Shown piece by piece: positions 8,622-17,875 of a stretch of DNA of 64,000 bases. Every line of letters starts with the position of its first letter. The first letter of the stretch is position 1. Position numbers and translations under genes: made by a program. The DNA is from Polyangiaceae bacterium (GTDB lineage Bacteria > Myxococcota_A > Polyangia > Polyangiales > Polyangiaceae). The notes beneath the pieces were generated by a model. It saw only the letters and a program-made list of their open reading frames with translations. It ran no database searches and was not told where the DNA came from. The stretch spans positions 257,242 through 321,241 of the forward strand of contig CANJMI010000003.1 of the NCBI GenBank assembly GCA_947475525.1, written 5' to 3'.

Positions 8622-11600
8622 TCACTCTTTCTTGAAGAGCTTTCCGAAGAGGCTGCCCTGCGGCGATGTCGGTGCCTGGCCGGGCTTCGATTGCGGCGCA
8701 TTCTGCTTCCGCATGCTGTGAAGGCGAAGCTCGCGGGCGGCGTCGATGTTGCGGGGGTTGAGTTGGGCGACGCGTTTGTAATCGTGCAGAGCAAGCTCAT
8801 AGGCACCCGAGCGCTTGTGGACCTCGGCGCGGTAAAAGATGCCGCGCTCGTAGTCGGGGCTTAGCGCGAGCGCCTGATCCAGCAGCTTGAGGTGCGCCAC
8901 ATACGTATCGAGTTTCTGTCCCGGTTGGAGCACCGGTGGATCGCCGAGTCGCAGCACCTGAACCCAGGCCAGCAAAGAGAGGTATTCGGGCTGGGGGTCC
9001 GAATCGACGCAGCGCTGCAAGATGAGCTCGGCTTGCGCGAGTGAACCGCGCTTGAAGAGCACCTCGGCTTTTTGAAACATCATCGCCGAATCAACGGCTT
9101 TTTCGAGGAGATCGCGCTCCGCTCCGCTCCCGCTCTTCAATGACTCGAGGTAAGCCGCGCGTCTCGCCGCGTCGGTCAGCGTTTGGAAGGCCTCAGTGAT
9201 CCGTGCGAACACCTTCGCCACGACCGGCTTGAGATCGTGAAGGTCGGCCGGTGAACGGTCGGGGTGCCAGACTTTCGCGAGGCTGAAGTATGCGCTCTGC
9301 ACAGCCGAGTTGGGTGTTTCCGCGTCAACGCCGAGGAGTTGGAAGAAGTTCTCCGATTCGAGGGAGGCCGCGCGCGCCGCGACTTCCTCGCGAGTCAGTC
9401 CTTTTCGACTCCCACCTAGCGCCACCGCCGGGGGGGCGGGTGTACCCGACGCCAATGGGCCCGCGCTTGCCGCGCCGGATTGGGCTGACGGTAACGTAAA
9501 AGACCCCGTTGCACCCCGACTCTGCTCGACGGCCGGTCGCGATCTCACGGACGCAGGTGCGCTCGACGTCGAGGCGGCGAGTTTCGCGGGGGGTGCCGAA
9601 GGGGGCGACATCAGCGGAGCTGCGGGCGCGCGGGCAGGGCCGGGCGCCGAACCCGCGGGCGGCGCGAACGACGGAGGTAGGCTCGGAGGGGCGACGGCGT
9701 TGCCAGAGACCGGCGCCGCGCCGTCGACCTCGACCCCGACCGGCGGCCGCGCTTGCGCCCCGAGGTTCAGCGAGCGCGTGATCGCCAGTGTGTACACGGT
9801 GCGCTTGACGATCGCGGCGGAGACTGCGGCTGTTTGTAGGAGCGCGGCGAGTGGGCGCGGCCGCTCGAGGAGGAGCTCGATGACGGAGTTCTCCTCGGCC
9901 TCGAAGCCGAGGCGCAAAACCTCGGCGCGGGGGTGGATGGAGAGCACGAGGTTTGCGAGGCGACCGAGCGTGTGTTCGATCAGCGCACTTTGGCCCGGGC
10001 GTCGCACGCCCGCTGTGATGAGCGCCAGTGGATCGACGGGGGTGGATTCGGTGCCGCCATAGCTCGCGAGCAATTGATGCCCTGCGAAGAACATGTAGGA
10101 CGTCTCCTCGCCGAGCTCGAACATGTGCTCGAGTTTGCGTGATGCCTGCAAATTAAGACCGATTTCGAGCATCGACGGATCGATGAGCTCGCGGTTGACG
10201 AGGTGCGCGCCGAGGAGCTCGCCTGTTCGCTCGATGGCCTGAACGGCAGGCTCGAGAACTTCGGCCTCGGCGAGGCCAATCGATGCGAGGACCTCGTCGA
10301 GCGGCGCGATGCCCGGCGGCGCGCGTACTTTTGATGGCACGCCGGCCTCGCATTGGAATGCGCACAGGGCGTCTCCCGCGGCGGCGAACACCACGGTGCC
10401 GGAGAGGCGCTGGTCGAGGAGGTAGACGAGCAAATGAATCAGCGGCGTCTTCTTCAACCCGCCTTGTGCCGTAGGAGTCAGCCCGTCGGCGCGCTCCTCG
10501 AACCACTCGGTCGTCGGTTGCGCCCGCTCGAACATTCGTCGCGATGCGTCCTCGTCGAGCAGGGGCTCTTCGAACGCCTCGGACGAGAGCTCGATTCGTG
10601 CGAAGGCGGCGGCGACATCGGCTGCCGCTTCGTCAAAAAAATCCGCCGACGGCATCGTCTCCGAAGCGTCGAGTGAAAGCTCCAACAGCGGGGCTGCGGT
10701 GGCAATGCGCGGCGGAGCTGGAGGTGGAGGCGGAGGTGCAGGTGGCGCTGAATCGAACTCTTCCTCGAGTTCGAGTTCGAGTTCGAGTTCTTCGTCGAGC
10801 TGAAAGCCGACATCGAGCGCGTCGTCGGCCTCCGGTGCGAACTGAACCGCCAGTGGGTCGTCGACGAACGGGGACTCACGATTCGCCCCATCGGTAAGCG
10901 CCGACGCAAAGTCGACGGCCAATTCATCGCCAGTCTCGCTTATGCCGACCTGCGCATCGGTCTGCACCTCGGCACCGAACGGCGCGAGCTCGCCTCCGTC
11001 CTCGGGCACCTCCAGCGCGAGCGCGTCGGATGTATCCGCCGTGCGTCCGAGGTTTTGGCCAAAGTCGATCGCCTCGAGCGGCGGAAGCGATTCACTCGGC
11101 GTGCGCGGCACCGGGAATGTTGGGAGAGATAGCGGCGTGTGCGGGGTCGCCGGCGACGTTCGTGATGCCGGTGTCACCGGCGATGTAGCCGCGGGCGCAC
11201 GCGGCGGTGCGACTGCCACACGCGGCTGGGCAGCTGGCATGGCTGGCGACCCGAGCGCGACGACTCGCGTGATGCGAACGCCGTCTGCGCACGCTTGCTC
11301 GAGGTCGATGGGTTCCGCGCCGTCGATGCGTCCGCCGCTCGCGTCGAGTACCGGCACGACGACAGGGAAACCGAAACGTTTCGGATCGTTCGGCGTGCGC
11401 ACGACCCGGGCAACCTGGCCCGTGGAGAGCTCGACCATGGTGCCGGTTGGGTACATGCCGAGTGCCGCCATCAAGAGACGCGCGGTCGTTCGGTCGGCTT
11501 CATCGCGCGTCTCGCCGAGCACCGCCATCATGGCCTGTTCGGCCGTGCGCTCTTCGTCGGCATCGGCCAGGAGTTCGGTGAAGCGGCGCGAAGTCGCCAC

Positions 11601-12665
11601 GACACGTGCCTCGAGCGAGTACGGGTGGGCGCTGCCGTACGCTGGTTGCGCGTTGTCCCGCAGATTGAGGCTCAGCGCCTCGTAGACGAGAGCTGTGTGC
11701 ATGACGCCCGCGTCGCTGCACCCGCTCAGAGCCGTCAGCACCATCGCGGTCGCCGCCGGAAGTTCCCGCTCTTGTTCGATGCCGACGCGCGGCATCATCA
11801 CGCCGACGCGGTCTTCGCCGTCGGGTCCGGTGCCCGCGACACGGGGAAGGCCGACATCGTACAACAGCGACGCGATGGCGATACGCGACAAGGTCGAGAG
11901 CTGTTCGGTCAGCTTTCGCGCCATCGCGAGGGAGAGCAAGGCCGCGTTGACCGCGCGTCCGGCGGACTCGTGACGCACGTTGTAGAGGACGACGCCTGCG
12001 AGGAACGCGGGCGATTGATTCGTCGTCATCTCGTTCGTGATGTCGACGAGCTGTTCGGCAACGCGCTGGACGTTTTGGATGCTCTCGAATTTTCCCCGTT
12101 GGACCGACTCGAGGAAGCGCCGCACGGCCACGACCGCGAGGCAGTAACTTCGCACGAGCACCTCTTGCGGTGACGCTTGCTCGTTCATCCGTCGCGCTTT
12201 GAGGGGACGGCCTTTGCGGAGCCGCAGCCGCGAATAGCGCACCGTTTGCGGGGGCGGTCCGGCGTTGCGAAGTGCCAGGCCAAGTGCTTGCTGGAATGAT
12301 TTCAGCTCGTCTACTTGAATGTCGTAGCCAATCGCGATCTCGTCGATGCCGAATCGTGCGAGCACGCTCGCCACGTCGAGCGCGGCCTCGTAGACGTGGC
12401 GCCCCGCGCGAAACAAACGGCGGCCGATGTAGACGGATTTATCAGCGAAGTAGATGCGGGGATTCGAGCCGGTCTGGCGGCCGAATTCGAGCACGGCTTG
12501 CTGCACGGCGAGGATCTGCTGTCGCTGCGCTTCGTTCTCCGAGACGTAGAGCGTCGCCTGCTTCACCATGCGGTGAAATTCGACCATGACGGTGGCGGCG
12601 AGGGCGTCTTCGTCGGCGTCGTTCCTGCGCGGTCGGGCCGCTTGCTGCGCGTCGGGTGTGCTCAC
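8622..12665 (-). CDS. Multidomain signalling protein: degenerate HD, DUF4388, J domain, TPR
   Basis: The 1347-aa protein starts at GTG 12665, which overlaps the upstream kinase stop (GTGA) and has GGAGG seven bases before it; a longer frame to 12761 is open but lies inside the kinase gene. Residues about 1-430 resemble an HD-GYP-type helical region, but the metal-binding HD pair reads YD (LLYDVGLPRV near residue 245), so it is probably not a phosphodiesterase. Residues about 480-730 are Pro-rich and acidic low complexity, including a run of Glu-Leu pairs. DUF4388 (PatA-like) covers about 730-890. A J domain near 1110-1170 keeps the HPD tripeptide (VWHPDRSP), so it should stimulate a DnaK-type chaperone. 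TPR-like helices fill the C-terminus. Confidence 0.85.
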   Translation of the reverse strand: MSTPDAQQAARPRRNDADEDALAATVMVEFHRMVKQATLYVSENEAQRQQILAVQQAVLEFGRQTGSNPRIYFADKSVYIGRRLFRAGRHVYEAALDVASVLARFGIDEIAIGYDIQVDELKSFQQALGLALRNAGPPPQTVRYSRLRLRKGRPLKARRMNEQASPQEVLVRSYCLAVVAVRRFLESVQRGKFESIQNVQRVAEQLVDITNEMTTNQSPAFLAGVVLYNVRHESAGRAVNAALLSLAMARKLTEQLSTLSRIAIASLLYDVGLPRVAGTGPDGEDRVGVMMPRVGIEQERELPAATAMVLTALSGCSDAGVMHTALVYEALSLNLRDNAQPAYGSAHPYSLEARVVATSRRFTELLADADEERTAEQAMMAVLGETRDEADRTTARLLMAALGMYPTGTMVELSTGQVARVVRTPNDPKRFGFPVVVPVLDASGGRIDGAEPIDLEQACADGVRITRVVALGSPAMPAAQPRVAVAPPRAPAATSPVTPASRTSPATPHTPLSLPTFPVPRTPSESLPPLEAIDFGQNLGRTADTSDALALEVPEDGGELAPFGAEVQTDAQVGISETGDELAVDFASALTDGANRESPFVDDPLAVQFAPEADDALDVGFQLDEELELELELEEEFDSAPPAPPPPPPAPPRIATAAPLLELSLDASETMPSADFFDEAAADVAAAFARIELSSEAFEEPLLDEDASRRMFERAQPTTEWFEERADGLTPTAQGGLKKTPLIHLLVYLLDQRLSGTVVFAAAGDALCAFQCEAGVPSKVRAPPGIAPLDEVLASIGLAEAEVLEPAVQAIERTGELLGAHLVNRELIDPSMLEIGLNLQASRKLEHMFELGEETSYMFFAGHQLLASYGGTESTPVDPLALITAGVRRPGQSALIEHTLGRLANLVLSIHPRAEVLRLGFEAEENSVIELLLERPRPLAALLQTAAVSAAIVKRTVYTLAITRSLNLGAQARPPVGVEVDGAAPVSGNAVAPPSLPPSFAPPAGSAPGPARAPAAPLMSPPSAPPAKLAASTSSAPASVRSRPAVEQSRGATGSFTLPSAQSGAASAGPLASGTPAPPAVALGGSRKGLTREEVAARAASLESENFFQLLGVDAETPNSAVQSAYFSLAKVWHPDRSPADLHDLKPVVAKVFARITEAFQTLTDAARRAAYLESLKSGSGAERDLLEKAVDSAMMFQKAEVLFKRGSLAQAELILQRCVDSDPQPEYLSLLAWVQVLRLGDPPVLQPGQKLDTYVAHLKLLDQALALSPDYERGIFYRAEVHKRSGAYELALHDYKRVAQLNPRNIDAARELRLHSMRKQNAPQSKPGQAPTSPQGSLFGKLFKKE

Positions 12666-15661
12666 GCGTCGACCTCCTTCGCAGTGGAAACGCGACCGAG
12701 TCGGACCGTGAGCAACTCGATGGCTTTGCCGGCTGCCCGCCGCAGGTCGGGCGTGTTCCACGGGCGTCGTCGTGCCGCGCCCTCGAGGGCCTCGATCGGC
12801 GCTTGGCTGTCACCGTGTTTGCCGAGGAGCTCGGCCGCGATCGTTCGGGTGCGATCGAGCAACGCATCTGACATAAGCCCGTGTTGGTCGACTACCTGGA
12901 TCAGCATGGTCTCGGCTCGCGGCGGATTCAGGGCGTAAAGTGCCTCGAATACTTGGCGCTGTTCTTCTGCGGGGCGCTTGCGAAAGGTGTCGAACGCGTC
13001 GATCGCTTTGACGAGACCCGGTCCGGCTGCGCGAACGTGGTGGTGGCGCATCGTCGTAAGCGCGGCCATTCGGAGCTTCGGGTCGCTGGATTCGAGCCAC
13101 TCGGTGAGGAGCTTCGCGAGCTGTTCATCGGAGGGTGTGAGGAGCGCGGCCGCTTCGCATCGGAGAGCCGCGTTCGAGCTGCTGAGTAGCGGCTTCAAGA
13201 GAGCGAGCGCCTCTGGATTTTGCGTCGCCGTGACGAGCGCGAGACAACGCTGAGCGAGCGCCGGCTTCAATTGGTCGAGACGCTGGATGACGAATGCCTC
13301 GCGGCCTAGAACGTGGCGTTGGATGTAGGCCATCACGAGCTCGAGCGCGTCGCCGTCGTCGAGTTGGTTCGTCGTCGCGAGTGCGTCCTCGAACCAGCTT
13401 GCATCGAGCGCGCCGAGGACGCCCCGCAATCCGTCGAAAAGAACCTCGCGTGCGGCCGGTGTTAACTCCTCGCTCAAGAGTGAGCGCAAAAGCTCACGCA
13501 GGACCTCCGCTGGGAACAAATTGCGGGTGAGCGAGGCGGTCGTGAGCTCGCGGGGACAGAGGGAACCACGCCGCTGCTCGGTTACCGGCCTCCGCGCGAA
13601 TTGCTCGATGCGTTTGTGCAAGGTGGAGTGAAGCGCGAAAAGCTCGCCTGCGCGGTCCCGCGCGACGAAGTGGTGTCCGTAGCGAGCAATCGGCTCGAGG
13701 AGGATCGTGGCATCACCGCGTGCTTCCGCGTCGGCGTAGGCCTCGATGATGTAGTCCATGAAGCGATCACGCCACGCATCAGCATTGCTCGTCAGTCGCG
13801 CGTTCAACGCCGTTCGTTCGATGGGGCTGAGCTCAAGAGCGGCAGACGCTGCCATCGATTCGAGGCCGTTCTGATTCGTCGACACGGCCATCGCGGCGAC
13901 CTCACGAAGATCCTCGCGGGCAAGCGACTCGAGATGGGCGACTTCGGTGAGCAGTTTGTCTTCCTCGCCGTCGGCGGCTACCTCTTCGAAGACCCGGTAC
14001 GTGATGTGCTCGAAATCCGCCTCCCAGAGCAGGCGCTTGATGTCGATGGAGGCACCCTCGGTTGACGCGTCGGCCAGCAGCGCCCGCACGAGCAGCTCGA
14101 TCTCGTCTTCGGTTACGCCCGGCGCGATGCTCATCTCCTCGATGCCTGAGGCGCATAGATTGTAGGGGATGATGTCGCTCGGCGTGGTCGGTTCCCAGAC
14201 GGGTACCGTCTCGTCGCTGCCTGCGACGCCCGCCACGAAACAGAAGGGATGCACCGCGAATCGAAGGCACTCGGGTTCGGCGCGCAAGCTCTCCGTTATC
14301 AACCGATGGATCGCGCGGATGCGTCCTTTCGACTCCGGGTGGTTCAGCGTGTAGGCCCGGAAGCCCGTGAGCGCGCGTTCGAACCGGTCGAAGACCTCTT
14401 TGATGCGCGCGTAGGGGTCCTCTTGGTCGCCTCCGGGTAGGCGCGAGATGCGGTCGCCGGTCGCGGAGAGGTCGATGTTGGAGGCCCGCGCGGGGCGGAG
14501 TTGCTCGCGGCTCGCGTCGGCGGAAGAGGCTTGGCTCGCGGGGTTCGTGGACGGCCCCTGCGCGCTGAAGCCGCCGGTGTCGTTCGGGCGCAAGGAGGAC
14601 GCCGTCGAAGGGGGAAAGGACGCGGCGGGTGCGGCCCTGGGAGTCCCCGGACTACTTGCTGCGGGAGGAGGCGGGGGCCTCGGTGCGGGGGGTCCCGCGG
14701 GCGTGAGCGTCGGTGCGGGCGTGAGTGCAGATGTGAGTGTCGGCGCAGGCGTGAGTGCGGCCGATGTGTCGGCGCCGCCGCCGCGCGTACCGTACGGGAT
14801 TCCACCGAGAAGCGTTATTACGCGTCGGCACTCATCGCGCATGTCGTGAGCCGAGGTGAAGCGATTGCGTCGGTCCCACTGCAGTGCCTTGTCGACGAGC
14901 GCGATCACGTCGACGGGGAGCTCGGGCGCGGAACGTGCGACGGACGGTGCCGGTTGGGTCGCGGCGAGGATGAACGTCTCGTTGTCGCTCTTGCCGTGGT
15001 GAAGTCTCGCGCCGCTGAGGATGGCGTAGAGCGTCGCACCCATCGCGAAGACGTCCGAACGCCCATCGAGCGTGTCGCTTTTGCCCATCGCCTGTTCGGG
15101 CGACATGTAAGACGGCGTTCCAAGTGCAGTACCGGCGCGCGTCATCTCGCCGGCTCCGGCTTCGCGCAGCTGAGCGACACCGAAGTCCAGAAGCTTCACG
15201 ACGCCGGCGTTCGTGATGAAAATGTTCGCTGGCTTCAGGTCGCGGTGGATGACGTTCATCTCGTGGAACGGTCCGAGCGTATCGAGCACGGCCTCGACGA
15301 CCCGCATCGCTTCGATGGGTGGAACGCGGCGGCTGTGCCGCTTCCACAGGTCATGAAGCGTCTCTCCTTCGAGAAGCTCCATGACGAGAAACGATTCGCC
15401 ACTCTCGGTTTCGTCGTCGTCTAGGATCGCGAGGCGACCCGGGTGGTCCACCTTGTTGGCGACGTAACCTTCTCGAAGGAAGCGGCCTTTGACGTTCTCG
15501 TCCCGGGCGAACTCGACGTGCAGAATCTTCAGCGCGAGGCGCGAGCCATTGCGATGGGTCGCTGAGTAGACCGCGGCCATGCCGCCGATGCCGAGGAGCG
15601 CGTCGATGCGGTACTTGCCCTTGATCCATTGACCAAGCCGCTCGTTCGCTTTTTCTTTCAT
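12662..15661 (-). CDS. Hanks-type Ser/Thr protein kinase with long C-terminal repeat region
   Basis: This 999-aa protein has an N-terminal kinase domain at about residues 14-285: glycine loop GIGGMAAVYSA, ATP-binding Lys in LALKIL, catalytic HRDLKPANIF, DFG, and the activation segment GTPSYMSPEQAMG. A Pro/Thr/Ala-rich linker with repeated LTPAPTLT-like units follows (about 290-390). The C-terminal 600 residues are helical and resemble HEAT-type repeats, with no transmembrane helix, so this is a soluble kinase. ATG 15661 is chosen because the family start (MKEKANERLGQ) is here; GTG 15667 is an alternative, and the frame is open to 15946 only inside the next gene. It is co-transcribed with the 1347-aa protein (4-bp overlap), a likely substrate or partner by inference. 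Confidence 0.92.
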   Translation of the reverse strand: MKEKANERLGQWIKGKYRIDALLGIGGMAAVYSATHRNGSRLALKILHVEFARDENVKGRFLREGYVANKVDHPGRLAILDDDETESGESFLVMELLEGETLHDLWKRHSRRVPPIEAMRVVEAVLDTLGPFHEMNVIHRDLKPANIFITNAGVVKLLDFGVAQLREAGAGEMTRAGTALGTPSYMSPEQAMGKSDTLDGRSDVFAMGATLYAILSGARLHHGKSDNETFILAATQPAPSVARSAPELPVDVIALVDKALQWDRRNRFTSAHDMRDECRRVITLLGGIPYGTRGGGADTSAALTPAPTLTSALTPAPTLTPAGPPAPRPPPPPAASSPGTPRAAPAASFPPSTASSLRPNDTGGFSAQGPSTNPASQASSADASREQLRPARASNIDLSATGDRISRLPGGDQEDPYARIKEVFDRFERALTGFRAYTLNHPESKGRIRAIHRLITESLRAEPECLRFAVHPFCFVAGVAGSDETVPVWEPTTPSDIIPYNLCASGIEEMSIAPGVTEDEIELLVRALLADASTEGASIDIKRLLWEADFEHITYRVFEEVAADGEEDKLLTEVAHLESLAREDLREVAAMAVSTNQNGLESMAASAALELSPIERTALNARLTSNADAWRDRFMDYIIEAYADAEARGDATILLEPIARYGHHFVARDRAGELFALHSTLHKRIEQFARRPVTEQRRGSLCPRELTTASLTRNLFPAEVLRELLRSLLSEELTPAAREVLFDGLRGVLGALDASWFEDALATTNQLDDGDALELVMAYIQRHVLGREAFVIQRLDQLKPALAQRCLALVTATQNPEALALLKPLLSSSNAALRCEAAALLTPSDEQLAKLLTEWLESSDPKLRMAALTTMRHHHVRAAGPGLVKAIDAFDTFRKRPAEEQRQVFEALYALNPPRAETMLIQVVDQHGLMSDALLDRTRTIAAELLGKHGDSQAPIEALEGAARRRPWNTPDLRRAAGKAIELLTVRLGRVSTAKEVDA

Positions 15662-15725
15662 GCTCACGGTGATGCTTGTCCGGCCAAGGGGTTCGGCGTG
15701 GATGTTACACCGGTGCAGGGGAGAG

Positions 15726-17846
15726 TCAGTGCTTCTTTCGGCGCGCTCCACCAGGCTTCGCCGCGCTCGGGGCGAGCTTCGCACACTGGCTTGCGCCGAC
15801 CACGACATGCACGCCGCGGTTCGAAGGCACGGCGCGGTTCCACGCGTCTCCCGTCGCGGCGGTCCCAGCGAAGAAATCGATGTGTTTTCCTTTGATTTTC
15901 GAACCTCGGTCCTCGGCGACGAAGCAGCCGTCGTGGGGGCGACCATCGACGTCGCGCATCCCGTTCATCTCAGGAACGTAGAGCACCGTGCCGAGCGGGA
16001 TGACGGCCGGATCGACCGCGACCGTGCGGAGGGGCGTGATCGCTCTGCCGTTTGCGCCCCGCCCCCAGGGGAACGCGGTTCGATCCAGGAGCTCGTAACA
16101 AATCCGTTGGCCGGTGCGCGGGCAATCGGCTGCGCACGAGCAGCCTCGTTTTGCGAAGCTTACGGTTTCACCGCTGGCGAGGCGGCCGCTGCCTTGCACG
16201 CACAACTTGTCGTGAAAATCCTGGCTGACGGTGCGCAGGGGTCGACAGCTCACGTCGAAGAGCGAGCGCGTCTCGCCTTGCTCGGGGAGCGTCGGTTCTT
16301 CGGGGAAAAAATAGTACGTATTGCGATAGACGTCCCGGCTCGCCGCGCGGTCATCGACTGCGATCGCCGTCATGGGTGCGGGCGCGGCATCACCCGTCGG
16401 TGCGGCAGTCGGCGCGGTTGTGGCGGATGACGCGGGATGCGTTGGGCTGGGTGCAGCGTCGAGCCAATCGACGTCATCGGTCACGGCTTGAGTTGGAGGC
16501 TCCGAGTGGACCCAGTCGCGGCCGCCGCAGCCCGTGGCAAGGAGGGCGAGCGCGGCGGCGATCACGTGACGATTGGGAATGCGCACCGCGAACGTGGCGC
16601 CGTCGCCGGGCTTGCTCGCCACGTCGATGAGGAAGCCGTGAGCGTCGATGATCTGTTTTACGACGGCGAGGCCGATGCCAACTCCGTGCGTGCGCGTGGT
16701 GAAAAATGCTTCGAAAAGACGCTCTTTTACGTCCTCGTCGACACCCGGGCCCTGGTCGTGCACGCTGAGACGCACGCCGCCGTCCGCATCCGGTGGCGTG
16801 AGCGCCACGACGACTTCGGAGCCTGGCGGACTCACCTGGAGCGCATTGCGAACCAGGTTCCACAAGACCTGCTGCATTTGACTGTGGTCGGCCTGGACTG
16901 TCATGGTGGGTGGCCCTTCGTAGCGCACCGTGATGCCTTCGCCGTGGCCCGAGCTGCGCGCGAGCTCGACGACGCTTGCGATGATGCCTGCGAGGTCGAC
17001 CGGAAAAAGCTGGGGATCTCGCGGCCGGCTGAGGTCGATCATGTCGGTGACGAGCTGGTTTAGGCGCGCTGTCTCTTGTTCGATGAGGCGACAGAGGTCT
17101 CTGTCTTCGTCGGCGAGTGACGCGCCGGTGCGCAAAAGCTCGATCGAGCCGCGGATTGAGCCGAGCGGATTGCGAATCTCGTGGGCGAGGCCGGCCGTCA
17201 ATTGGCCGAGTGACGCTAACCGTTCAGCCGCGAGCGCGCGGCGATTCGCGTCTTCGAGACGTCCGCCAAAGAATCGCAGGCGCTCGGCGAGATAGGCTGC
17301 CAGCAGCGCGACGACCATCGTGGCGAGCACGGTGCTGAACGCGGGGTAGACCATGTCCGCCCCGTTGGTGATGTAGGCCGTCGCCGATTGATCGCTTGGC
17401 GGTTTCAGCCAGCCATCGGCGAATCCTTGGCACATCAGCAAGTAGAAGACGGTGCCGGCCGTCGCGGCAGAGAATGCACCCGGCGGGCCCAACAAGATTG
17501 CCCCCGACAGACTCGTCAGGCCGTAGAGCGATGTCGACCCGCTCGTCACGCCGCCCGAGATGAAGACGATCGCCGTCCACGTCAGCTGGTCGGTCACGAG
17601 CTCGGCGTGGGCCATCGCCTTGAGCCAGCGCTCGCGTCGAAGCGGGAGCGCGTAAATTGCCGTGCTGAGGAACGCGAGTGAGGCCGTCGCGACCGCGATT
17701 CGCGTTGAGGATCCGTCCAGGTTGTCGAGGTAATATCCCTCGATGATGAGGAGGAAAACCCCGAGCACGGCGAGCCGTAAAAAGCTCAGCGCGACGAGCC
17801 GCTTGCCGAGTGGCGAGTCAACGCCGATGGGTAGCGCGAACTTCAT
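15726..17846 (-). CDS. Sensor histidine kinase joined in frame to a 3D-domain lipoprotein
   Basis: The open frame encodes 706 residues. Residues 1-195 hold about six transmembrane helices. HisKA follows with the phospho-acceptor His in LTAGLAHEIRNPLGS, then HATPase_c with an N box (NLVRNALQVSP), G1 (DQGPGVDED) and G2 (GVGIGLAVV). The kinase fold finishes normally at DGATFAVRIP (residue about 424). Without a stop, the frame then reads a textbook lipoprotein signal, RIPNRHVIAAALALLATGC, and continues as a secreted protein whose C-terminus is a 3D domain (AVDPAVIPLGT, CFVAEDRGSKIKGKHIDFF) as in MltA-type and cell-wall hydrolase proteins. In-frame GTG codons at 16586 and 16565 could start a separate lipoprotein of about 286 or 279 aa. 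No response regulator is adjacent. Confidence 0.85.
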   Translation of the reverse strand: MKFALPIGVDSPLGKRLVALSFLRLAVLGVFLLIIEGYYLDNLDGSSTRIAVATASLAFLSTAIYALPLRRERWLKAMAHAELVTDQLTWTAIVFISGGVTSGSTSLYGLTSLSGAILLGPPGAFSAATAGTVFYLLMCQGFADGWLKPPSDQSATAYITNGADMVYPAFSTVLATMVVALLAAYLAERLRFFGGRLEDANRRALAAERLASLGQLTAGLAHEIRNPLGSIRGSIELLRTGASLADEDRDLCRLIEQETARLNQLVTDMIDLSRPRDPQLFPVDLAGIIASVVELARSSGHGEGITVRYEGPPTMTVQADHSQMQQVLWNLVRNALQVSPPGSEVVVALTPPDADGGVRLSVHDQGPGVDEDVKERLFEAFFTTRTHGVGIGLAVVKQIIDAHGFLIDVASKPGDGATFAVRIPNRHVIAAALALLATGCGGRDWVHSEPPTQAVTDDVDWLDAAPSPTHPASSATTAPTAAPTGDAAPAPMTAIAVDDRAASRDVYRNTYYFFPEEPTLPEQGETRSLFDVSCRPLRTVSQDFHDKLCVQGSGRLASGETVSFAKRGCSCAADCPRTGQRICYELLDRTAFPWGRGANGRAITPLRTVAVDPAVIPLGTVLYVPEMNGMRDVDGRPHDGCFVAEDRGSKIKGKHIDFFAGTAATGDAWNRAVPSNRGVHVVVGASQCAKLAPSAAKPGGARRKKH

Positions 17847-17875
17847 GGGGAGCGGATCGGCCGCGAGCGCCGCGG

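Noticed and set aside
10760..10795. Microsatellite-like GAGTTC repeat
   Set aside because: It is inside the coding region of the 1347-aa protein and encodes alternating Glu and Leu, so it is not a separate element.
12666..12761. Start of the 1347-aa protein at the earlier ATG 12761
   Set aside because: It would lie inside the kinase gene, while GTG 12665 has a ribosome site and the GTGA overlap.
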